Below, piece after piece: positions 19,249 to 27,428 of a stretch of DNA of 64,000 nt. The number at the start of each line of letters is the position of its first letter. The stretch's first letter is position 1. Made by a program: the position numbers and the translations under genes. The stretch comes from an uncultured Polaribacter sp. (GTDB taxonomy: Bacteria > Bacteroidota > Bacteroidia > Flavobacteriales > Flavobacteriaceae): positions 1-64,000 of the forward strand of contig NZ_CANMVP010000005.1 in assembly GCF_947501385.1 (NCBI RefSeq). Direction: 5' to 3'. A model generated the notes under the pieces. That model did not search any database. It was given only the letters and a program-made list of their open reading frames with translations, and was not told where the DNA came from.

Positions 19249-19686
19249 ATGTCTACAAAAAACGAAAACCTTATTTTTTTTAATCCGAAACCTTCAACTA
19301 TAGAAGGTGCTATTTTAATTGATACAGGAATTTCGGCCGGATTTCCTATTCCTGCGGAAGATTTTGATCAGAAAAGAGTTTCTTTAGACGAAGAATTAGT
19401 TCAAAATAAAGACAGTACTTTTTTTGCAAAAGTAAAGGGACAATCTATGATTAATGCTGGCTTAAATGATAACGATTTGTTAGTTATTGACAGAAGTTTA
19501 GAACCCACTGATAAAAAAATTGCCGTTTGTTATTTAGATGGAGAATTTACGGTAAAACGACTAAGAGTACAAAAAAATGAAGTTTGGTTGCAACCAGAAA
19601 ATCCGAATTATCCAATTATAAAAATTACGGAAGAGAACGATTTTGTCATCTGGGGAATTGTAACAAACGTAATTAAAAAAGTATAA
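19249..19686 (+). CDS. umuD: UmuD-like S24 family peptidase
   Basis: GQSMINAGLNDNDLLVIDRSLEPTDKKIAVCYLDGEFTVKRL Ser/Lys dyad motifs; AGFPIPAEDF cleavage-region motif. Confidence 0.88.
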   Translation: MSTKNENLIFFNPKPSTIEGAILIDTGISAGFPIPAEDFDQKRVSLDEELVQNKDSTFFAKVKGQSMINAGLNDNDLLVIDRSLEPTDKKIAVCYLDGEFTVKRLRVQKNEVWLQPENPNYPIIKITEENDFVIWGIVTNVIKKV

Positions 19687-19748
19687 AATTATTATATTTG
19701 TCTTAATTGATAAGAAAATGAAACAAGTTAAATATTAAAATAAATACT

Positions 19749-20447
19749 ATGGAAAACACTTTTGAAAACAGATTGTTATTAGCTGAAGCTACAGATCAAG
19801 TTCGTGTAGATTTTTACAAGAAAACATATGCGCACGTTGCTGGAGGAATTTTATTATTTATTTTTTTTGAATACATTTTGCTGCAAAGTGAAACCGTTGT
19901 AAATTTTATGATGTCTATGACACAAGGTTGGCGTTGGTTGGTGATGTTGGGTGGTTTTATGTTTATTACCAGTTATGCAGAAAGTACGGCTTTAAAAACT
20001 GCGGATAAAAACAAACAATACTTAGCGTATGCAATTTATATTTTTGCAGAAGCAATCATATTTGTGCCGCTTTTAGCAATTGCCATTTTTTATACGGATG
20101 GTCCTGCCTTATTACAGCAAGCTTCTATTGTTACTTTGGCTTTATTTGTTGGTATCTCTTCGGTTGTTTTTATTACTAAAAAAAATTTTTCATTTATAAA
20201 AGCAGGCTTAACCGTTGGCTTTTTTATTGCCATGGGTTTAATTGTTGCAGGCGCTTTGTTTGGTTTCGATTTAGGGTTGTGGTTTTCGGTAGGTATGTGT
20301 GTTTTGGCTGGTGGTGCAATCTTGTACCAAACTTCTAACTTGGTAAACAAATTCGGAACGGAAGATTATATTCCTGCAGCTTTGGGTTTATTTGCTTCAT
20401 TAATGTTACTTTTTTGGTATGTATTGTCTATTTTTTCTAGAGATTAA
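19749..20447 (+). CDS. Bax inhibitor-1/YccA family membrane protein
   Basis: 232 aa, seven TM segments, RVDFYKKTYAHVAGGILLFI start typical of BI-1 proteins. Confidence 0.88.
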   Translation: MENTFENRLLLAEATDQVRVDFYKKTYAHVAGGILLFIFFEYILLQSETVVNFMMSMTQGWRWLVMLGGFMFITSYAESTALKTADKNKQYLAYAIYIFAEAIIFVPLLAIAIFYTDGPALLQQASIVTLALFVGISSVVFITKKNFSFIKAGLTVGFFIAMGLIVAGALFGFDLGLWFSVGMCVLAGGAILYQTSNLVNKFGTEDYIPAALGLFASLMLLFWYVLSIFSRD

Positions 20448-20502
20448 GACAAGTTACATCATAATTTATGAGTATAAAGAATAATTTAAATTAGATGTAA
20501 AA

Positions 20503-20633
20503 AACTTCGATAAGCTCAGTTTGACACCCATAATCTTAATTGAAAAAAGAAAACCTTATTAAAATTACAAATATTCATAGATTCTAAATTCACAATCTAA
20601 AATAACAACTGTCAGTCTGAGCTTGTCGAAGAC
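20503..20633. repeat. REPIN-like inverted pair of dispersed repeats
   Basis: ACTTCGATAAGCTCAGTTTGACA and CTGTCAGTCTGAGCTTGTCGAAGAC in opposite orientation. Confidence 0.65.
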
Positions 20634-20683
20634 TATTTAACTACAAATAAATTTAAGGCACTCTGCTAAAAAGTTTATAAGTA

Positions 20684-20715
20684 AAAAAACTCCGAATTTT
20701 CATTCGGAGTTTTTA
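20684..20715. terminator. intrinsic terminator
   Basis: AAAAACTCCGAATTTTCATTCGGAGTTTTT. Confidence 0.8.
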
Positions 20716-20739
20716 CTTTATATAAGCCTACAAGTAGCT

Positions 20740-23250
20740 TTATCTATTCATCGGTTTATCTAAATTCATAAACATCAAATCTACCTCTGTAGCTTCTTCA
20801 CCTAATAAATACTTACTAAAATGATCTGCACGTAACCAGAAAGAATATTCTGTCATGCTTCCAAAACCATGTCTTTGTCCAGGCATTACCATAAATTTAA
20901 AACGTTTGTGCGCTTTAATTAATTCGTTTGCCATTCTTATGGTTCCTGCTGGATTTACGTTGTTATCCATATCTCCATGAATCAACATCAAATGCCCTTT
21001 TAAATTTTTTGCTAAAGATTGATTGTCATCAATTTTATAAACGTGAGAAACTTTTCCTTTTTCATCAATTTCTTCTTTTACACCATGATGTGTTTCACTC
21101 CACCAAGAGTTATATACATTATTGTCATGATTTCCTGCGGATGAAACTGCGGCCTTAAAAAAATCTGGATAGACTAACATTGCTGCAGTAGACATAAAAC
21201 CTCCACCAGAATGCCCGTAAATTCCTACTTTTTCAATGTCTATGAATTCGTGTTTATTCGCCAATTGTTGGGCAACATATTTTTTATCAGCCAAACCATA
21301 ATCACGTAAATTTCCGTAGCCATAGTTATGATACCATTTAGATCTGTCTGGATGTCCACCTCTATTTCCTAAAGTAATTACAATAAAACCAATTTGCGCC
21401 ATTCTATCTAAACGATCCATTCTGTAAGAAAAAGATTTGTTTACAGCTTCTGTCTGTGGTCCAGGGTACACGTATTCTAAAAGCGGATATACTTTGGTAG
21501 AATCCATATCAAAAGGTTTGTAAAGTACACCGTACAAATCTGTAATTCCATCATCTGCTTTTACTTTAAATGGCTCTGGAAATTGATAGCCTGAAGCCAT
21601 TAATTGCGATAAATCTGCTGTTTCCAAATCCATCACTTTTCTACCATTTTTGTTTCTTAATTCAGATTTTGGAACGGTATTTACTCTTGAATAATTATTT
21701 ACAAAATACGCATTGGAATCTGCCATACTTGTATTTGTAGTAAAATCTCCTGGATTTAAAACTTTCATTCCGCTTCCGTTCAAATTGATTTTATATAAGT
21801 GTGCATAATATGGATCTTGATCTTTATTTACACCATTTGCCGTAAAATATAATGTGTTGCTTTTTTCGTCTAAACCCTCAAAGCTATCCACATGGTAATT
21901 GCCTTCTGTAACTTGATTTTTTAAATTTCCATCAGCATCATACAAATAAAAATGCGCCCAACCATCTCGTTCTGCCCAATGCAACATTTCGGTTTCATTA
22001 TTGAATAAAATTAACGGACGAGATTCTATATAGGTATTAAAACGCTCTTCAATTAGTGTTTTATATGCTCCTGTGTTAATGTCTGCAACATTCACATCAT
22101 ACTTTTTTCGATCTCTAGAAATGACACTAAAATAAACTTTTCCTTTTTTAGAAAGCAATAAAGAAGGTCTAAAATCATCATCTCTGCTCGATTGTTTTCT
22201 TGGTGCTCTAAATACAGAAATGCTTTGTTGACGAACGGTATCTAGTGGCACTTTTACATGCGATTTTGTAGGAATATCAAAAATTAACAATTCAGATTTA
22301 TAATATTCTTGTTCCCCTGGCATGTGATATTTATAGGTTTCTAACGTAGGTCTTTTTTTGCCTGTAGAATTAATTACCCACAAATCTTTAATATGTCTTG
22401 AGTCAGATTTTTGAAAAACAAACTTTTTAGAATCATGAGACCATGTTCCCCAAACGCCTTTTCTCTTGTCTTTGTTTTTTTCTTTGTCTACATTATCTTC
22501 TCTAGATCCGCCTCCATACCCAAAGTTTTCCTCACCATCTTTTGTCCATTGATTTTCTACAACTGTACTGTCTTTTTCGTCTTTAATAAACTTTTTAAAG
22601 TTTATTTTATCCATCCAATACAAATTGTAATTTTTAGAATATAAAACAATAGAACTATCTGGAGCAACATTTGCCCATTTCTCCCAAGGTTTCTTTTTTG
22701 GTTTTATAGTATCTATAATTTTTAAGCCATTGCTGCCTAATCTGTATTCTAAATGATATACTTTCTTCTCCATTTTCGGCTTTTTCTTCTTTGCCTTTTT
22801 TGTGGAAGTTGTGTCTTTTTCAGTTTCTTCCTTTTTCTTTTTTTCCTCTTCAACCACCACCACTTCTTCTGTTGATGTTACTCGAAAACGAATCGCATCT
22901 TCTGCTTTATTAAATTTGAAACTGAAACGAGGTAGATGTTTTGCATCATAAGGATCTTTGGTGATTTCTGTCAACCATTTTGCCATTTTTACATTGTCGA
23001 ACAATGGTTTTTTTGTTTTTTTATCTGCATCTACCATATAATGGTTAGAACCATCAGAAGTTTTGTAAGCATACCAAAAACGATTTCCTTTTTTTAACCA
23101 ATGCGGACTTACACTGGTAGAATGTACCATTTTCGCTAGGTTTTTTGGCGAATATTTAGCGGCAGCTCTGTAGTTTGGTTTTGGAGTTTCTTGTGCAGAA
23201 ATTACTGATACAGTAAATAAAAACACAAAAAGTAAGATGAAATTTTTCAT
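20740..23250 (-). CDS. S9 family prolyl oligopeptidase / DPP-IV-like secreted peptidase
   Basis: Signal peptide; GIYGHSGGGFMSTAAML nucleophile elbow; HGDMDNNVNPAGT Asp and PGQRHGFG His; DPP4 beta-propeller-like N-terminal part. Confidence 0.95.
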   Translation of the reverse strand: MKNFILLFVFLFTVSVISAQETPKPNYRAAAKYSPKNLAKMVHSTSVSPHWLKKGNRFWYAYKTSDGSNHYMVDADKKTKKPLFDNVKMAKWLTEITKDPYDAKHLPRFSFKFNKAEDAIRFRVTSTEEVVVVEEEKKKKEETEKDTTSTKKAKKKKPKMEKKVYHLEYRLGSNGLKIIDTIKPKKKPWEKWANVAPDSSIVLYSKNYNLYWMDKINFKKFIKDEKDSTVVENQWTKDGEENFGYGGGSREDNVDKEKNKDKRKGVWGTWSHDSKKFVFQKSDSRHIKDLWVINSTGKKRPTLETYKYHMPGEQEYYKSELLIFDIPTKSHVKVPLDTVRQQSISVFRAPRKQSSRDDDFRPSLLLSKKGKVYFSVISRDRKKYDVNVADINTGAYKTLIEERFNTYIESRPLILFNNETEMLHWAERDGWAHFYLYDADGNLKNQVTEGNYHVDSFEGLDEKSNTLYFTANGVNKDQDPYYAHLYKINLNGSGMKVLNPGDFTTNTSMADSNAYFVNNYSRVNTVPKSELRNKNGRKVMDLETADLSQLMASGYQFPEPFKVKADDGITDLYGVLYKPFDMDSTKVYPLLEYVYPGPQTEAVNKSFSYRMDRLDRMAQIGFIVITLGNRGGHPDRSKWYHNYGYGNLRDYGLADKKYVAQQLANKHEFIDIEKVGIYGHSGGGFMSTAAMLVYPDFFKAAVSSAGNHDNNVYNSWWSETHHGVKEEIDEKGKVSHVYKIDDNQSLAKNLKGHLMLIHGDMDNNVNPAGTIRMANELIKAHKRFKFMVMPGQRHGFGSMTEYSFWLRADHFSKYLLGEEATEVDLMFMNLDKPMNR

Positions 23251-23367
23251 TTATAGTGTTTGTTTAGTTTGAATTTACAGCTAAAGTTCTTCAAAACAAA
23301 CTCACCTGCAAATTTTTAAGAAATATTTGTTAAATATTTAACAGTTATCAAATGGTAAAATCTGGCG

Positions 23368-24591
23368 CTAGAAATCTTTCTTTTTAAACTTGTACTTCAA
23401 TTTTAACCATAAAAAACTAAAAATTCTCGATAGCATTTTATTGTATTTAAAGTTAAACAGACTGTCTATAAGCACATCAATAGAAAAATTTTGCTGAAAA
23501 AATTGGACTCTATTTTCTATTTGCGCATCAGAATATCTACTATACATTCTTCGAGCAGAAACCTCACTCAATCGCCATTTTAAAAGCTTTTTTCGTTTCC
23601 ATTTTTTTTCATATTCTTTAAATTTCTCTTTTCCCGTTTTAAAATAACTATCTATATATTCACTGGCTAAATTGGCACTTTGCATGGCATATCTAATCCC
23701 TTCTCCTCCCCTTGGATTTATTGCCGAAATTGCATCACCAATAGCAATTACATTGTTCTTATAATAGGTGTCATTTAAACCCTCACAATACCTTAAAATA
23801 CCTCCATGAACATCAATCAACGTATAGTTTTCTGGTTGAATATATTCGTTAATAATTTTTTCGGTAATTTTTTTTGTTGATTTATCTGTATTTTCCTGAT
23901 CTATAGATTTTAAATGGGTTCTGCCTGAACCTACTTTCAAAATTCTATTTTCCATAGGAAAAATCCAAGAATATCCTTTTAACGCCCATTTGTGTCCTAA
24001 GAAAAAAACCAATCTTTCTTTGTATGTATCATAGGTTTGTTGATCTACTTCAATTAAGTATTCTGTACCACTCCCTAAATTCATTTTAGGCTGTTCTTCC
24101 TTAGCATCGTACATTACTTTTCTTAAAGGGCCTGTTGCATCAATTAAAAGTCTCGATTCAATTTTTTTTATTTCTGATGTTTCTACATCTAAAAGATCTA
24201 TTGCTACCCCTGAATCTGAAACTCTTTTTTCTAAATATCTATGTCCTAACAATACTTCACCTCCATCAGAAATAGCTTTATCTGCTAAAAACTGTCGTAA
24301 TTTCCCAAAGTCTAAAACAACTCCTTTCTTCGTTTTTCCAAACCAGTCATATCCTTTTTCTGTACATTGTAGTGTAATGTCTTTCCAATAAGAACCAATA
24401 ACAGCCTCAGGCAAATCGAATTCTTTTAGCGGCTCTAAAGTCATGCCTGCGCTAGAAAAATTATTATCGTTAAAACTTTTATAACGTTCTACTAACAATG
24501 TCTTATAACCTCTTTTAGATAAATTTCTAGCTGCTTGACCTCCCGCAGGACCACCACCAATAATTACAACATCGTATTTCTTTTCTTGCAT
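23368..24591 (-). CDS. geranylgeranyl reductase-like FAD-dependent oxidoreductase
   Basis: VVIIGGGPAGGQAARNLSKRGYKTLLVE Rossmann and IAIGDAISAINPRGGEGIRYAMQSA. Confidence 0.9.
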   Translation of the reverse strand: MQEKKYDVVIIGGGPAGGQAARNLSKRGYKTLLVERYKSFNDNNFSSAGMTLEPLKEFDLPEAVIGSYWKDITLQCTEKGYDWFGKTKKGVVLDFGKLRQFLADKAISDGGEVLLGHRYLEKRVSDSGVAIDLLDVETSEIKKIESRLLIDATGPLRKVMYDAKEEQPKMNLGSGTEYLIEVDQQTYDTYKERLVFFLGHKWALKGYSWIFPMENRILKVGSGRTHLKSIDQENTDKSTKKITEKIINEYIQPENYTLIDVHGGILRYCEGLNDTYYKNNVIAIGDAISAINPRGGEGIRYAMQSANLASEYIDSYFKTGKEKFKEYEKKWKRKKLLKWRLSEVSARRMYSRYSDAQIENRVQFFQQNFSIDVLIDSLFNFKYNKMLSRIFSFLWLKLKYKFKKKDF

Positions 24592-24596
24592 AAAAT

Positions 24597-25046
24597 TTAG
24601 TTCAAGTTTCGTTTTTCAACAAAAAAACGTTTTAAAATTTGAGAACATTCATTTTCTAAAACTCCGCTAACAACTTTTGTTTTTGGGTGTATTGTTGTTT
24701 TTAAATTGGTAAAACCTCTTTCTGGTTCTGATGCACCATATACTATTTTACCTAATTGCGCCCAATAGCTTGCGCCTGCACACATTTGGCAAGGTTCTAG
24801 CGTAACATACAACGTACAGCCTTTCAAGTATTTTCCGCCTAAAAAATCTGCAGCAGCAGTAAATGCCTGCATCTCTGCATGTGCAGTTACATCGTTTAAG
24901 GTTTCCGTTAAATTATGCGCTCTTGCAATAATTTGGTCTTTTAACACAATAATTGCTCCTACAGGAATTTCACCTTTATCAAAAGCATTTTCAGCTTCTT
25001 GAAAGGCTTTTTTCATAAAATAAATATCGTCAAAAGGTGCTATCAT
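24597..25046 (-). CDS. tadA: tRNA(adenine34) deaminase TadA
   Basis: HAEMQAF and PCQMCAGA zinc deaminase motifs. Confidence 0.93.
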   Translation of the reverse strand: MIAPFDDIYFMKKAFQEAENAFDKGEIPVGAIIVLKDQIIARAHNLTETLNDVTAHAEMQAFTAAADFLGGKYLKGCTLYVTLEPCQMCAGASYWAQLGKIVYGASEPERGFTNLKTTIHPKTKVVSGVLENECSQILKRFFVEKRNLN

Positions 25047-25141
25047 CTACTATTTCGATTAATTCGCAAATTTAAGTAATTTATTTGCGATAGATTTGTA
25101 ATTCTTAGCTGTTCAGTTTACGAACACAAAAAGTTAAATTG

Positions 25142-25149
25142 TACTTTTG
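25142..25149 (+). promoter_or_regulatory. candidate -7 element TACTTTTG upstream of dxs
   Basis: TAnnTTTG match 8 bp before ATG 25157; would imply a very short leader. Confidence 0.3.
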
Positions 25150-25156
25150 TAATTCG

Positions 25157-26932
25157 ATGAAGAATTTGTTAGACAACATATCAAATCCGGAAGATTTAAG
25201 AAAGTTAGACCGAACTCAATTGCCAAAACTGGCAAAAGAATTGCGTGATTTTATTATTGATGTTGTTGCCACTAAAGAAGGTCATCTAGGAGCAAGTTTA
25301 GGTGTTGTAGAACTTACAATTGCATTGCATTATTTATTTGATACACCAAATGATTTATTGGTTTGGGATGTTGGGCATCAAGCATACGGACATAAAATTT
25401 TAACAGGAAGAAAAGCGGTTTTTCATACCAACAGACAATTTGGTGGAATTGCTGGTTTTCCGTCCAGAAAAGAAAGTAAATATGATGCTTTTGGTGTTGG
25501 GCATTCATCTACTTCAATTTCTGCAGCTTTAGGCATGGCAATGGCTTCTAATTTAAAAGGTGCAACTGAAAAACACCACATTGCAGTTATTGGAGATGCT
25601 TCTATTGCAAGCGGAATGGCTTTTGAAGCATTGAATCATGCAGGAGTTTCCAAGGCTAATTTATTGATAATCTTAAATGATAACGCGATAGGAATCGACC
25701 CTTCTGTGGGTGCTCTAAAAGAATATTTAACCAAAGTAAAGACCGATCGGAAATTAGCGACTCAAAACAACATCATTAAAGCATTAAATTTTGATTATTC
25801 TGGCCCAATTGATGGGCATAATTTACCAAAACTAGTGTCAGAATTAGAACGATTAAAATCTGTAAAAGGGCCCAAATTTTTACATATAATTACAAAAAAA
25901 GGAAAAGGTTTACAGCAAGCGGAAGAAGATCAAGTAACCTATCATGCCCCTGGTAAGTTTGATAAAATTTCTGGTGAACGTATTCAAAAACAAGAGAGTC
26001 TCTATACGAAATATCAAGATGTTTTTGGAAAAACGTTGGTTGAATTAGCTAAACAGAATGACAACATTGTAGGAATTACACCGGCAATGTTAACAGGAAG
26101 TTCTTTAAAGTTTCTATTAGAAAAATATCCAAAAAGAACGTTTGATGTAGGTATTGCAGAACAACATGCAGTAACTTTAGCCGCAGGTATGGCAACACAA
26201 GGTTTAATTCCGTTTTGTAATATTTATTCAACATTTTTACAACGTGCCTATGATCAAGTAATTCATGATGTTGCGCTACAGAATTTGCCTGTAATTTTCT
26301 GTTTAGACAGAGCAGGTTTGGTGGGTGAAGATGGTGCTACACACCATGGTGTTTTCGATTTGGCCTATTTACGATTGATTCCGAACTTGATTATTTTTGC
26401 ACCAAGAAACGAAATAGAATTGCGTAATATTTTATATACTGCTCAATTCAGACTCAACAACCCTATTGCAATTCGTTATCCAAGAGGAATAGGAACTATT
26501 ATAGATTGGAAACAACCTTTTCAAAAAATAGAAATTGGAAAAGGAATTCAGTTGAAAAAAGGAAAGGAAATAGCTATTTTATCTGTTGGAACAATTTCAA
26601 AAAATGTTACAGACGCTCTTGATTTGATAGATGAAGGGAATTTAAGACCTGAATTTTCTCATTACGACATGCGTTTTGTAAAACCTTTAGATGAAAAGTT
26701 GTTACATAGTATTTTTAAAAATTACAAAGTTATTTTTACTGTTGAAGACGGAACAATCAAAGGCGGATTTGGATCTTCTATATTAGAATTTGCCTCAGTA
26801 CATAATTATCGAAATAAAATTAATGTTTTAGGTATTCCCGATGCATTTATAGCACATGGTATAATTTCTAAACTTCAAAATAAAATTGGTTTGGATTCGA
26901 GAAGCTTAGCAAAACAATTTTTAAAAGCATAA
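25157..26932 (+). CDS. dxs: 1-deoxy-D-xylulose-5-phosphate synthase
   Basis: GHLGASLGVVELTIALHYLFDTP, GDASIASGMAFEALNHAG, DRAGLVGEDGATHHGVFDLAYLR; start chosen at MKNLLDNISN. Confidence 0.97.
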   Translation: MKNLLDNISNPEDLRKLDRTQLPKLAKELRDFIIDVVATKEGHLGASLGVVELTIALHYLFDTPNDLLVWDVGHQAYGHKILTGRKAVFHTNRQFGGIAGFPSRKESKYDAFGVGHSSTSISAALGMAMASNLKGATEKHHIAVIGDASIASGMAFEALNHAGVSKANLLIILNDNAIGIDPSVGALKEYLTKVKTDRKLATQNNIIKALNFDYSGPIDGHNLPKLVSELERLKSVKGPKFLHIITKKGKGLQQAEEDQVTYHAPGKFDKISGERIQKQESLYTKYQDVFGKTLVELAKQNDNIVGITPAMLTGSSLKFLLEKYPKRTFDVGIAEQHAVTLAAGMATQGLIPFCNIYSTFLQRAYDQVIHDVALQNLPVIFCLDRAGLVGEDGATHHGVFDLAYLRLIPNLIIFAPRNEIELRNILYTAQFRLNNPIAIRYPRGIGTIIDWKQPFQKIEIGKGIQLKKGKEIAILSVGTISKNVTDALDLIDEGNLRPEFSHYDMRFVKPLDEKLLHSIFKNYKVIFTVEDGTIKGGFGSSILEFASVHNYRNKINVLGIPDAFIAHGIISKLQNKIGLDSRSLAKQFLKA

Positions 26933-26943
26933 AAAAGTAAAAA

Positions 26944-27402
26944 AGGTTGTCTGAAAAGTTTTAATTAACTTTTTGTCTCCTTGAGCGGAGTCGAAAGGTT
27001 GTTAAATATCAATAGCTTAAATAAGTTCTCGACTCCGCTACCATTGACGTACTTATATAACTATCTGATTTTACGTAAATTAATAGTTCTCGACTCCGCT
27101 CGAACAGACATACTTATAAGCATTTATCTCGCGTCATTCAATCGCTTGAAAATTTTTTTTCTCGAATCTACCATTGACGTCTTTTTTAAAACCCTGATAA
27201 TCATTATGTTGAAATTACTTTTAAACCAAGCTCTCGAGCCATTTTTTTGAAAATCATACTCGAACACAGGTATAAAAACACTATTATGATAACGATTATT
27301 TTGCAATTCAGTATATTTACACGCTAATTTACGTCATTCCAATCGCTTGATAAAAATTTTTCTCGGGTCTCGAACGGACATGAATTACTTTTCATACAAC
27401 CT
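26944..27402. mobile_element. mosaic nonautonomous repeat element bounded by imperfect inverted repeats
   Basis: AGGTTGTCTGAAAAGT (26944-26959) versus reverse complement of 27387-27402 AGGTTGTATGAAAAGT; internal modules shared with the 41-kb element. Confidence 0.5.
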
Positions 27403-27428
27403 ATTATTTACCTTATTTATACTCAATG

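Noticed and set aside
22750-22870. Lys/Glu-rich tract in the S9 peptidase (EEEKKKKEETEKDTTSTKKAKKKKPKMEKK)
   Set aside because: Low-complexity surface insertion in a propeller loop; no repeat-element signature found.
26941-27420. Direct-repeat array at 27 kb as a CRISPR
   Set aside because: Repeats are palindromic, irregularly spaced, in mixed orientation, and no cas genes are present.
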